Assembly (NCBI RefSeq): GCF_900100275.1
Contig: NZ_FNET01000010.1
Location: 186,001 to 250,000, forward strand
Direction: 5' to 3'
Length of the DNA: 64,000 nucleotides
From: Lentzea albidocapillata subsp. violacea
Lineage (GTDB): Bacteria; Actinomycetota; Actinomycetes; Mycobacteriales; Pseudonocardiaceae
The notes under the pieces were generated by a model that was given only the letters and a program-made list of their open reading frames with translations, was not told where the DNA came from and did no database searches. Below are positions 9,432 to 16,988 of this stretch, one piece after another (position 1 is the stretch's first letter; every line of letters begins with the position of its first letter). Made by a program: the position numbers and the translations under genes.

Positions 9432-10529
9432 ATGCGAAGACGGGTAATGGCATCGTCGGCGTGCCTGCTCTTTCTCCTCACCGCCTGTGGCGACGCAGGT
9501 CAGGGGTCTCCGACGCTGCCTACGCGTGGTCCCAAACCAATCGTCGGGGTAATCCTTCCCGACCGAACGACATCCACGCGTTGGGAAGAGCAGGATCGTC
9601 CTCTGCTCACACAGGCGTTCAACTACGCGGACATCGAACCGTTCATGGAGAACGCCGAGGGCGACGAGGCGAAGTTCGCGCAGATCGCCGACGAGATGAT
9701 CCGCCGTAAGGTGAAGGTCCTGATGATCACGCCGTTGTCGGCGGCGGGCGGTCTCGCGGTCCACAAGAAGGCGAAGGCCGCGAACATCCCGGTCATCGAC
9801 TACGACCGGGTCACGCTCGGCGGCACGGCGGAGTACCACGTGGGCTTCGACAGCGTGAACGTCGGCCAGTTGCAGGCGGACGGCCTGATGGCCTGCCTCG
9901 GCGACAAGCCGGGCGCCCAGATCATCGAGATCCAGGGCGCTCCGACCGACCACAACGCGACCCTCTTCACGCAGGGCCAGAAGTCGCGGCTGTCCTCGAA
10001 GTACGACAGCGGCGCGCTCAGGCTCGTGAAGTCGCAGCCGGTCGCCGACTGGAACAACGACCTCGGCGGTCAGCTGTTCGAGCAGATCCTGAACGAGAAC
10101 GGCGGCAAGGTCGACGGCGTGGTCGCGGCCAACGACGGCCTGGCCGGCGCGGTCATCGCCGTGCTCAAGAAGAAGAACCTGCGGGTCCCGGTCACCGGTC
10201 AGGACGCCACTGTGGACGGCCTGCGGGCCGTGCTGGGCGGCGACCAGTGCGTCACCGTCTACAAGCCGGTGCGCGACGAGGCCGAGGCCGCCGCCAGGCT
10301 GGCGATCGCCATCGCCCGCGGGGACCTGGAGGGTGCCGATGACCTCGCCACCGGCAACCTGCGGGATCCCGTTTCGCGACGCGACATCAAGTCGGTGCTG
10401 CTCGGCGCGACGCTGATCAAGAAGGACTCCGTCCGGACGCTGGTCACGGAGGGCATCGTCAAGCCGGCGGAACTGTGCGCCGGCGGGCTCGCCCAGGTCT
10501 GCGCCCAGCAGGACATCGTCGGAGGCTAG
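9432..10529 (+). CDS. Sugar-binding lipoprotein (periplasmic binding protein, ribose/xylose type)
   Basis: Substrate-binding component of a sugar ABC importer, tethered to the outer face of the membrane. The signal has RRR, a hydrophobic core and the lipobox LTAC, so Cys is the lipidated residue. The rest is a Peripla_BP_4 fold: a GVILPDRTTSTRW first strand, the IPVIDYDRVTL hinge region, VVAANDGLAGAVIAVLKK and VTGQDATVDGLRAVLGGDQ, resembling XylF-type proteins. ATG 9432 gives a proper positively charged n-region; ATG 9417 in the same frame is the alternative. No permease or ATPase gene lies nearby, so it is an orphan that must share a transporter encoded elsewhere or act as a sensor. An AT-rich palindrome precedes it. 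Confidence 0.85.
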   Translation: MRRRVMASSACLLFLLTACGDAGQGSPTLPTRGPKPIVGVILPDRTTSTRWEEQDRPLLTQAFNYADIEPFMENAEGDEAKFAQIADEMIRRKVKVLMITPLSAAGGLAVHKKAKAANIPVIDYDRVTLGGTAEYHVGFDSVNVGQLQADGLMACLGDKPGAQIIEIQGAPTDHNATLFTQGQKSRLSSKYDSGALRLVKSQPVADWNNDLGGQLFEQILNENGGKVDGVVAANDGLAGAVIAVLKKKNLRVPVTGQDATVDGLRAVLGGDQCVTVYKPVRDEAEAAARLAIAIARGDLEGADDLATGNLRDPVSRRDIKSVLLGATLIKKDSVRTLVTEGIVKPAELCAGGLAQVCAQQDIVGG

Positions 10530-10535
10530 AGACCC

Positions 10536-10568
10536 GTCACGGCCTGTCTTGATCAGGCAGGTCGTGAC
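10536..10568. terminator. Hairpin between convergent genes
   Basis: GTCACG/CGTGAC outer stem with an inner GCCTG/CAGGC stem and a 4-base bulge. It overlaps the end of the minus-strand membrane-protein gene and could stop both transcripts. Confidence 0.5.
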
Positions 10569-11283
10569 GTCCCGAAATGAACTCCTGAACGGCGATCTTC
10601 GCCTTGATGATCGGCTGCCGGATCCTGGCCTCCCGGCGGTACGCGCGGGCCAGCTTGCGCGAGCCCTCCGGATAGCGCCAGCGCGCCCACGGTGACCCCG
10701 GCCGGGCCAGCCGCACCGCGCCCACCGCGGGCACCACCGGCACGAGCAGGCCGAGCAGGCCGGTCCAGATCTTGCCCTTGAGCAGCGCCACGATCGCGAA
10801 GCACAGGTTCACCGAGATGATGATCAGCCGGAGCGTGAACGTGGACGCCGGCGTCGTCTCCGGGTTGAGCTGCAGCACCTCGTCGTAGCCGAACGGGCGT
10901 GCGCCGAGCAGGAACGTCCCGGTGAGCCCGACGGCGAGGAACACCGCGTCCACGGACAGCCGGCCCGCCTTCATCCAGTACACGTCCCGCAGGTGCAGGA
11001 TCAGCGCGAACTCGTCCAGCACCAGCGCCGCACCGACCCCGAGACCGGCCGCCGCGGCCAGCCTGGCGCCGTGCAGGTCGTCGGGGATGACGAGACCCCC
11101 GACGCTGGACAGGAGCAGCAGCACGGTGCCGAACACGACGTGATGCACGTGCGTGTCGCCGTGCACGATGTTTCCCGGCCACCAGCGGACCTTCGCCCTG
11201 ATCATGCGCACGCTGATGCGGATGAACACGAATGTGGTCACCAAACCGATGAAGAAGAAGAGCAGTCGTTCGCTGCCGGTCAA
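10537..11283 (-). CDS. Integral membrane protein with conserved His-rich loop
   Basis: Unrecognised multi-span membrane protein of 248 residues. Hydrophobic segments lie near residues 8-24, 48-68, 75-95, 110-128, 150-166 and 172-190. The loop after the first segment reads WWPGNIVHGDTHVHH, with four His and an Asp that look like a metal or ligand site, and a later DEFALILHLRDVYW segment adds more acidic and His residues on the membrane face. The C-terminal 55 residues are basic and cytoplasmic-looking. Start TTG 11283 has GGGGG 8 nt upstream; no better start is seen. Similar His-rich membrane proteins are common hypotheticals in actinomycetes. No function is proposed. Confidence 0.75.
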   Translation of the reverse strand: MTGSERLLFFFIGLVTTFVFIRISVRMIRAKVRWWPGNIVHGDTHVHHVVFGTVLLLLSSVGGLVIPDDLHGARLAAAAGLGVGAALVLDEFALILHLRDVYWMKAGRLSVDAVFLAVGLTGTFLLGARPFGYDEVLQLNPETTPASTFTLRLIIISVNLCFAIVALLKGKIWTGLLGLLVPVVPAVGAVRLARPGSPWARWRYPEGSRKLARAYRREARIRQPIIKAKIAVQEFISGRHDLPDQDRP

Positions 11284-11315
11284 GCCACGGCCCCCTGGGT
11301 CAACGACCTTCCAGG

Positions 11316-11558
11316 TTACCGGCCTTCGGGCAGGTTCATGTTCTTCACGGTGCCGATCTGGAACACGGTGCCGTGGACGTCCCCGACCAGCTTGTTGGAG
11401 ATCGTCGGGCGGCCCTTCGGGGCAGCTTCGGCCGGTGCGTCGCGCAGGTGTTCTCCGACCAGGGCGGCGAGTCCGCCGGCGATCTGGGGTGCGACGGCGA
11501 CCTTGATCGACATCGCCGTCAGCTCCGACACGAGCACCTCCGCGAACTCACCTGGCAT
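11316..11558 (-). CDS. Small protein ending in a TVFQIGTV-type motif
   Basis: Putative 80-residue protein. Its second half (NKLVGDVHGTVFQIGTVKNMNL) resembles the short Gly/Val-rich strand motif found next to effector or sensor domains in many actinomycete signalling proteins; the first half is helical. The open frame continues upstream to 11861, but that part is antisense to cspA, so ATG 11558 is preferred although its ribosome site is weak. Lies 32 nt upstream of the membrane-protein gene on the same strand. Function unknown. Confidence 0.5.
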   Translation of the reverse strand: MPGEFAEVLVSELTAMSIKVAVAPQIAGGLAALVGEHLRDAPAEAAPKGRPTISNKLVGDVHGTVFQIGTVKNMNLPEGR

Positions 11559-11648
11559 CTCACGGTAGCAGCGAAATCGATGGCTCGACTGAGGGCGGGG
11601 ACCCGTGGTTGACTGTCTTCGGTCGTACGTTTCGTGTTCGTGGATCAC

Positions 11649-11700
11649 CCCGCTCGCGGAACGAGGTTGCGAGCGAGCGGGTTCTCCAGGTTCCGGAGAA
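11649..11700. promoter_or_regulatory. Two consecutive hairpins in the likely cspA leader
   Basis: CCCGCTCGC (11649-11657) pairs with GCGAGCGGG (11673-11681), followed immediately by TTCTCC (11682-11687) paired with GGAGAA (11695-11700). They lie 69-120 nt before the cspA start, where cold-shock mRNAs often have structured leaders. The first could instead be a terminator for something upstream. Confidence 0.4.
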
Positions 11701-11768
11701 GACGCCGCCGTGACTTGACCCGGTGGTCGCGAGCGCGATCCGGCACCTGTTAGAGGAGAAGTAGCAAG

Positions 11769-11975
11769 ATGGCAGTACAGGGCACCGTCAAGTGGTTCAA
11801 CGCGGAGAAGGGCTTCGGCTTCATCTCCCCCGACAACGGTGGCGCCGACGTGTTCGTGCACTACTCGGAGATCCAGGGGAACGGCTACAAGTCCCTCGAC
11901 GAGAACCAGCGGGTCGAGTTCGAGATCGGTCAGGGCCAGAAGGGCCCGCAGGCCCAGGGCGTCCGCGCCGTCTGA
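11769..11975 (+). CDS. cspA: Cold-shock protein, CspA family
   Basis: Small single-domain RNA chaperone (68 residues) that binds single-stranded RNA and DNA in the cytoplasm. Both nucleic-acid motifs are intact: KGFGFI (RNP1) and VFVHYSEI (RNP2), after the typical start [20 protein letters not shown] lies about 8 nt before the ATG. Monocistronic: a leader with hairpins in front and an intrinsic terminator behind. Symbol given by family; actinomycetes carry several paralogues and which one this is cannot be told. Confidence 0.95.
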   Translation: MAVQGTVKWFNAEKGFGFISPDNGGADVFVHYSEIQGNGYKSLDENQRVEFEIGQGQKGPQAQGVRAV

Positions 11976-12000
11976 GTCTGACCGGCCAGTTCTGATTCAA

Positions 12001-12039
12001 GACAAGCCGCCTGTCCACTATCGGACATGCGGCTTTGTC
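12001..12039 (+). terminator. Terminator after cspA
   Basis: GACAAGCCGCCTGTCC (12001-12016) pairs with 12023-12039 around ACTATC, with one bulged base. It is 25 nt after the cspA stop. The ~160 bases from here to 12199 hold nothing else I recognise. Confidence 0.8.
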
Positions 12040-12199
12040 GTATCTTGTGCCCGATTCATCGCGCTCAGTAGCGTCGCGGCATGGGGAGACCGTTCGTAGC
12101 CGGTCCGTTGCTGCTCGCGTTGCGGCCCAACCGGTTCGTCCGGTGCCGTGGGCATTTTTTCGCCGGCGGGCAGGTCGTCGGAGAGGTTCGTGTCGTGTT

Positions 12200-12640
12200 C
12201 TAGAACTTCTCGGGGACCTTGAGCATGCCCAGCTGTGACATGACGGTCGCCGTGTCGCCGTAGACCCGCTGGCAGACGAGGACGTCCTTGTCGAAGAGGA
12301 AGAAACCGACCATCCTGACCTTGAACGACCGTCCGGTAACTTCTTCGCCGATGAGGCTTCCCAGGTGCGTGCCCTGCAGTTCGAACTCCACGATCACGGC
12401 ATCTTCGGCGTGGTGGACGTCGATGACCTTGTTGCGCTGGTCGGGGAACGCCGCGCGGGTGCGTTGCCAGTAGTCGCGCACCGCGTCCACGCCATCGAGG
12501 ACCTGGCCGGACGCCATGATCTCGTAGCGGGGGTGCGGAAACGTGTTCAGAGAGGTGTCGAAGTCGTGGTCGTTCTGCGACTCCATGTGTTCCAAGACGA
12601 TCGCTTCACGCAGCGCTCTGAGCGCCCTGGACTCGGTCAT
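12200..12640 (-). CDS. SnoaL-like / NTF2-fold protein
   Basis: 146-residue protein with the alpha+beta cone of the SnoaL/NTF2 superfamily: an N-terminal helix with a LEHMESQNDHDFD stretch, FPHPRYEIMASGQVLDG, then VRDYWQRTRAAFPD and VDVHHAEDAVIVEFELQGTHLG, and a closing FFLFDKDVLVCQRVYGD. SnoaL-like members range from polyketide cyclases to binding proteins of unknown role, so only the fold is claimed. AGGAGG lies 10 nt before ATG 12640. It diverges from a TetR gene and a perfect palindrome lies in front of its ribosome site, so it is probably the main target of that repressor. Confidence 0.8.
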   Translation of the reverse strand: MTESRALRALREAIVLEHMESQNDHDFDTSLNTFPHPRYEIMASGQVLDGVDAVRDYWQRTRAAFPDQRNKVIDVHHAEDAVIVEFELQGTHLGSLIGEEVTGRSFKVRMVGFFLFDKDVLVCQRVYGDTATVMSQLGMLKVPEKF

Positions 12641-12656
12641 ACCGGCCGACCCTCCT

Positions 12657-12671
12657 ACGTACGCCGTACGT
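12657..12671. promoter_or_regulatory. Palindromic operator between the SnoaL-like and tetR genes
   Basis: ACGTACG-C-CGTACGT is a perfect inverted repeat placed just upstream of the AGGAGG of the SnoaL-like gene and 38 nt before the tetR start. This is the expected position for an autoregulated TetR site controlling both divergent genes. Confidence 0.6.
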
Positions 12672-12708
12672 CGCAGGGAAGCTACTCCACGTCGGATGGT
12701 CTCCGCCA

Positions 12709-13338
12709 GTGTCCTCGCCACGTGAACCGCTGACCCGCGCGCGCATCGTGGATGCGGCCGTGCGGTTGATCGAATGCGAGGGCGTCGAGGCCGTCTCGAT
12801 GCGGCGTCTCGCCGCGGAACTGGGCGCGGGCACGATGTCGCTGTACAACCACGTGCCGAACAAGGCCGTGCTGGTGGACCTCGCGGCCGAGCGGATCATG
12901 GCGGACGCGCGGCCGTACCAGGTCGACAGCGACGACTGGCGTGATCACCTCCGGGCCCATGCCCGTGCCGTGCGGGAACTGGCGCGCCGGCACCCCCGTG
13001 CGTTCGTGATGCTGGCGACGCGACGGCTGAGCAGCGAGGCGGGGTTCCGGACGATCGAGGCGGCGCTGACGAACTTCGACCGCGCGGGGTTCCGGGGCAA
13101 GATCGCCGTCGGGATGATGCGGGCCATGGTGTCGTACCTGCTGGGCACGCTGATGAGGGAGGTCGCGACGTCGCCCGAGCTGGGCGGGATCGCGTTGTCG
13201 CCCTACGAGGACGTCGACGTGTCGGCGTTCCCGCTGTCCGCAGGGGTGATGGACGAGCTGGGGACCTACGACCACGATCACGAGTTCGAGTTCGGCCTCG
13301 AACTCATGATCGCGGCGTTGGAGCGCTACCAGTCCTAA
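12709..13338 (+). CDS. TetR family transcriptional regulator
   Basis: Repressor of 209 residues. The N-terminal helix-turn-helix is standard: RIVDAAVRLIECEGVEAVSMRRLAAELGAGTMSLYNHVPNKAVLVD. The C-terminal part resembles the TetR_C_1 (tetracycline-repressor-like) ligand domain, including a DHEFEFGLELMIAALE ending. Start GTG 12709; the ribosome site is weak. It diverges from the SnoaL-like gene with a palindromic operator between them and probably controls it. Its end overlaps the end of the convergent acyl-CoA dehydrogenase gene by 4 nt. The ligand is unknown. Confidence 0.9.
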   Translation: MSSPREPLTRARIVDAAVRLIECEGVEAVSMRRLAAELGAGTMSLYNHVPNKAVLVDLAAERIMADARPYQVDSDDWRDHLRAHARAVRELARRHPRAFVMLATRRLSSEAGFRTIEAALTNFDRAGFRGKIAVGMMRAMVSYLLGTLMREVATSPELGGIALSPYEDVDVSAFPLSAGVMDELGTYDHDHEFEFGLELMIAALERYQS

Positions 13339-15023
13339 GGACGCATCTCGTAACGGCCGGAGAGCGCTTCCACCTGCTGCCAGACGGCGTCGAAGCGAGC
13401 CTGGTCGACGTGCGGCTTGCGGATCTGCGTGATGGCCCACTGCTGCTGGGCCTCGGTGCTGCTGGCCTTGCCGTGCAGGGCGGTCGCGTAGCCGGCGAAG
13501 TCGCGGACCAGGACGTCGAAGATCTGGTCGAGCACGTGCGGGTCGGTGTTCGTGATCTTCGCCTGCTCCAGGACCAGCTGGCCGTAGACGACCAGGGTGA
13601 AGAGGTGGCCGAGGTTGAGCAGGAAGTCGAGGTCCTTCTGCTGGGCCTCGTCCGGCGCCGCCGTGGTCAGCAGCGTCCTGATGGCCCTGGCCTGCTCGTG
13701 GAACAGCGCCACGTTGGGCAGGTGGGCGTGCTCGGTGTAGATCGGCTCCCAGTCGTGGAACTGGATCTTGCCGAGACCGCGCGCGGGGCCCTGGTGCCAG
13801 AAGAAGTCGTCGTCCGTCGCGTCGTGGCGCGTCGGGACCTCGTCGTAGGCCTTGGGGTTGAACAGGTAGTTCGGCATGAACTTGAGCACCAGGGCCAGGT
13901 TCACGTGCACGGTGCCTTCGAGCTTGGGCAGCGCGCGGATGTCGGCCGTGGCGCGGGTGAAGTACGTGTCCTTCTCGAAACCCTTGGCGGCGATGACGTC
14001 CCAGAGCAGGTCGATGACGTTCTCGCCCTCGCTCGTCACCTTCATCTTGGTGATGGGGTTGAAGAGGAGGTAGCGGCGGTCGTTCTCGCCGGCGCTGCGG
14101 AAGTAGTCGACGCTGCGGTCCGCGAAGAGCTTCATCGCGGTGAGGCGCGCGTAGGCGTCGACGAAGTTCTGGCGCACGTGCGGGAAGTCCGTGACCGGGT
14201 TGCCGTAGAGGATCCGGTTGTGGGCGTGGGTGATCGCCTCGTAGAACGAGTGCTCGCAGATGCCGATGCTGGCCGTGCAGAGGTTGAACTTGCCGACGTT
14301 GACGGTGTTGAGCGCGGCGGAGAAGGCGTCGGGGCCGCGGTGCAGGACGTCGGCGTCGGTGATGGGGTAGGCGTCGAGGCGGAACTCGCTCACGAACATC
14401 TGGCTGTCGACGACGTTCTTGACGAGGTGGAAGTTCTCGTGCTGGCTGTCCACCGCGAAGAAGACGTACTCGTCGGAGTCCGCGAGCCTGCCGAAGACGC
14501 TGACCATGCCGGCGACGTTGCCGTTGCCGATGTAGTACTTGCTGCCGGTGGCCGTGTAGCCGGTCTCCGTCCTCGTGACGATCATGTCGGTGCTGTAGAC
14601 GTCGGCACCGTGCTCCTTCTCGGACAGTCCGAACGCGAAGACCGCGCCGCTGTCGAGGAGAGCGGCCGCCTTCTGCTTGGCCTCCTCGTTGCCGCTCATC
14701 CAGATCGGACCGAGGCCGAGGACCGTGACCTGCCAGGCGTACCAGTACTGCAGGCCGTAGAAGCCGAGCACCTCGCTGAACGCGGCGTTGCGGGCGGCGT
14801 CCCAGCGCTTGGTGCCGTCCACACTCGCGGGTGTGCAGAAGGTCGCGAAGAGTTTCTCCTGCTTCACGAAGTCGAGGAACTCGGTGTACCAGACCTTGTC
14901 CTGCGCGTCCGCGATGAGCTGCCGCTTGCCGCGGGCCTCGAACCAGTCGACGGTCGCCCTGAGCAGGCGCCGCGTCTCGTCGTCGAGGTGGGCGGGGTCG
15001 TAGTGGTTCGGGTCGAGCAGCAC
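13335..15023 (-). CDS. Acyl-CoA dehydrogenase/oxidase family protein
   Basis: FAD-dependent enzyme of 562 residues, longer than ordinary acyl-CoA dehydrogenases (about 380-400) and close to the acyl-CoA oxidase-like branch. Middle-domain landmarks are present: FAFGLSEKEHGADVYSTD and the GSKYYIGNGNVAGMVSVFGRL stretch that normally contacts flavin and substrate. The C-terminal helical region includes KMKVTSEGENVIDLLWDVIAAKGF and a long extra segment after residue ~400. It would oxidise an acyl-CoA at the alpha-beta bond. AAGGAGG lies 5 nt before GTG 15023. No other beta-oxidation gene is adjacent, so the substrate cannot be inferred. Confidence 0.85.
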   Translation of the reverse strand: MLLDPNHYDPAHLDDETRRLLRATVDWFEARGKRQLIADAQDKVWYTEFLDFVKQEKLFATFCTPASVDGTKRWDAARNAAFSEVLGFYGLQYWYAWQVTVLGLGPIWMSGNEEAKQKAAALLDSGAVFAFGLSEKEHGADVYSTDMIVTRTETGYTATGSKYYIGNGNVAGMVSVFGRLADSDEYVFFAVDSQHENFHLVKNVVDSQMFVSEFRLDAYPITDADVLHRGPDAFSAALNTVNVGKFNLCTASIGICEHSFYEAITHAHNRILYGNPVTDFPHVRQNFVDAYARLTAMKLFADRSVDYFRSAGENDRRYLLFNPITKMKVTSEGENVIDLLWDVIAAKGFEKDTYFTRATADIRALPKLEGTVHVNLALVLKFMPNYLFNPKAYDEVPTRHDATDDDFFWHQGPARGLGKIQFHDWEPIYTEHAHLPNVALFHEQARAIRTLLTTAAPDEAQQKDLDFLLNLGHLFTLVVYGQLVLEQAKITNTDPHVLDQIFDVLVRDFAGYATALHGKASSTEAQQQWAITQIRKPHVDQARFDAVWQQVEALSGRYEMRP

Positions 15024-15168
15024 TGGGGCCTCCTTGCGTCTCTTCTTTCGGACGCTACCAGTGAGTAACTTGTGGGTCTACGTGGGGTTTCCCTCGTCCC
15101 CAGAAATTGTCAGACCCCCGGCGTAACGTGCTCCGCATCACATCTTCTGGCTGGGAGGCTGCGTTGCG

Positions 15169-16248
15169 ATGACGGTGGTTGTGGCGATCGGTACGCGCAA
15201 GGGGCTGTGGCTCGCCCGCAGTGAGGATCGGGTGTCGTGGCGGGTCGAGGGCCCTCACCACGCGATGCAGGAGGTGTACGCGGTCGCGTTCGACGCTCGT
15301 GCGGGCCTTCGTCTGCTGGCGGGGGTGTCCTCACCGCACTTCGGTCCGGGAGTGTCCACCTCGGACGATCTGGGTGCCACCTGGGAGGAGTCGCCCACGC
15401 CGCCGATCGCGTTCCCGGTCGACGACGCGGCCCTCGAACGCGTCTGGCAGCTCCAGCCCGGACCGGCCACGCAGCCGGGCGTGGTCTGGGCGGGCACCCA
15501 GCCGTCGGCGCTGTTCAAGTCCTCCGACGGCGGCCGCTCGTTCGAGTTCGTCGAGGGCCTCTGGAACCACCCGCACCGGCCGGAGTGGGGGGCGGGCTTC
15601 GGCGGCCAGGCCGTCCACACGATCGTGCCCGACCCGGTCGACCCCGACCGGATGCTGGTGGCGATGTCGACCGGCGGCGTCTACCGCACCGCCGACGGAG
15701 GCAAGTCCTGGGAGGCCCGCAACAAGGGCATCAAGGCGTACTTCCTCCCGGACCCGTGGCCGGAGTTCGGCCAATGCGTCCACAAGGTGGCCCAGCACCC
15801 GGCGTCGCCTTCGCGCTTCTACGCCCAGAACCACCACGGCGTCTACCGCAGCGACGACGGAGGCGACACCTGGCAGTCGATCGCCGCCGGCCTGCCCACG
15901 GACTTCGGCTTCGCCATGGTCGTCCACCCCCACGACCCGGACACGATCTTCACGTTCCCGATCGAGGCGGACGGCCGCCGCTTCCCGCCGGAAGGCAAGT
16001 GCCGCGTCTACCGCTCCCAGGACGCGGGCGCCACCTGGCAGGCCCTCGGCGAAGGCCTGCCCGACGACTTCTGGACAGCGGTGATGCGCGACGCCATGTG
16101 CACGGACGACGCCGACGTCCCCGGCGTCTACTTCGGCTCCCGCTCGGGCGAGGTCTACGCCAGTCCGGACGAGGGCGAGACCTGGCACCGCGTGGCAGCC
16201 CACCTCCCGGACGTGACGTCGGTCCGAGCCGCGGTGATCCCGACGTGA
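15169..16248 (+). CDS. Beta-propeller protein with Asp-box (BNR/sialidase-like) repeats
   Basis: 359 residues with at least five Asp-box turns: SSDGGRSF, TADGGKSW, SDDGGDTW, SQDAGATW and SPDEGETW, spaced about 50-70 residues apart, as in sialidase-like, YCF48 and sortilin-type propellers. There is no signal peptide, so it should be cytoplasmic, and the Arg triad of true sialidases is not evident; glycosidase activity is therefore doubtful. The stop overlaps the start of a MoaD-like gene (GTGA), so the two are translationally coupled and probably act together. Start ATG 15169 follows a GGGAGG about 10 nt upstream. Confidence 0.8.
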   Translation: MTVVVAIGTRKGLWLARSEDRVSWRVEGPHHAMQEVYAVAFDARAGLRLLAGVSSPHFGPGVSTSDDLGATWEESPTPPIAFPVDDAALERVWQLQPGPATQPGVVWAGTQPSALFKSSDGGRSFEFVEGLWNHPHRPEWGAGFGGQAVHTIVPDPVDPDRMLVAMSTGGVYRTADGGKSWEARNKGIKAYFLPDPWPEFGQCVHKVAQHPASPSRFYAQNHHGVYRSDDGGDTWQSIAAGLPTDFGFAMVVHPHDPDTIFTFPIEADGRRFPPEGKCRVYRSQDAGATWQALGEGLPDDFWTAVMRDAMCTDDADVPGVYFGSRSGEVYASPDEGETWHRVAAHLPDVTSVRAAVIPT

Positions 16249-16529
16249 AGGTGAAGGTCCTGATCCCCGGCGTCCTCCGCGCCGCCACCGACGGCGCCGC
16301 CCACCTCGACGTGGAAGTCCCGGACCCGGCCACCCTGGGAGCGGCCCTGGACGTCCTGGCGGACACCTACCCGCTACTCGACCGCCGCCTGCGCGACGAG
16401 CGCGCAGGCCTGCGCCGCTATGTGAACTTCTACGTCAACGGCGAGGAATGCCGCCGCCTCGGCGGCCCCGCCACCCCACTCCCGTCGGGCGCGGAGATCC
16501 AGATCCTGCCGTCGGTGGCCGGCGGCTGA
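16245..16529 (+). CDS. MoaD/ThiS-like ubiquitin-fold protein
   Basis: 94-residue beta-grasp protein ending in Gly-Gly (SVAGG), the tail that in MoaD and ThiS is adenylated and turned into a thiocarboxylate. It has the family features VKVLIPGVLR, LGAALDVLADTYPLL and a FYVNGEE(C) strand followed by LPSGAEIQILPSVAGG. No E1-like, moaE or thiazole gene lies nearby; instead it is coupled to the beta-propeller gene by a 4-nt overlap. It may be a sulfur carrier or a protein modifier with a dedicated partner rather than part of molybdopterin synthesis. GTG 16245 is set by the overlap. Confidence 0.8.
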   Translation: MKVKVLIPGVLRAATDGAAHLDVEVPDPATLGAALDVLADTYPLLDRRLRDERAGLRRYVNFYVNGEECRRLGGPATPLPSGAEIQILPSVAGG

Positions 16530-16988
16530 CGCCTGCGCCTCGCCGGGTCGCGCCGCACCGGGGATGGCGGCGCGACCCGGTTGCTCGGTTCCGGCGGCGG
16601 CCGGGCAACGGGCTGCTCGGCAACGGCGGCGGCCCGGTGGCTGCGGCGGCCCGGCAACGGCGACTGCCCGGTGGCTGCGGCGGCCCGGCAACGGCGACTG
16701 CCCGGTGGCTGCGACTGCCCGGCAACGGCGACTGCCCGGTGGCTGCGACTGCCCGGTGGCTGCGGCGGCCCGGTGGCTGCGGCGGCCCGGTACCGGCGGC
16801 TGCCCAGCACCGGCGGCCCGGCCGCCCCCGGCACCTGCCTACCAGCGCCCGCCGCCCCAGACCTCGACCGCAGCCGCGACCCAGCTACCGCCGCGACCCA
16901 GCTACCGCCGCGACCCAGCTACCGCCGCCACGCACCCGCCTGCCCCAACCACCACCCCGACCGAGTCCAGCCCCGGTCGCGCGAGCGA
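16530..16988. repeat. Intergenic minisatellite region with two families of 17-bp tandem repeats
   Basis: Between convergent genes. Eleven consecutive 17-bp units run from 16632 to 16818, built on GCCCGG followed by TGGCTGCGGCG, CAACGGCGACT or TGGCTGCGACT in mixed order. A second family, CCGCGACCCAGCTACCG, repeats three times exactly at 16874-16924. Open frames through it on both strands are simply repeats of Gly/Ala/Arg/Pro codons and are not taken as genes. No CRISPR-like spacers. Confidence 0.85.

Noticed and set aside
11559-11861. N-terminal extension of the small gene at 11316
   Set aside because: It runs antisense across the cspA start and its leader and has no sensible fold; the real protein more likely begins at 11558.
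16632-16924. CRISPR array
   Set aside because: Units are directly adjacent with no spacers, GC-rich, and no cas genes are present.
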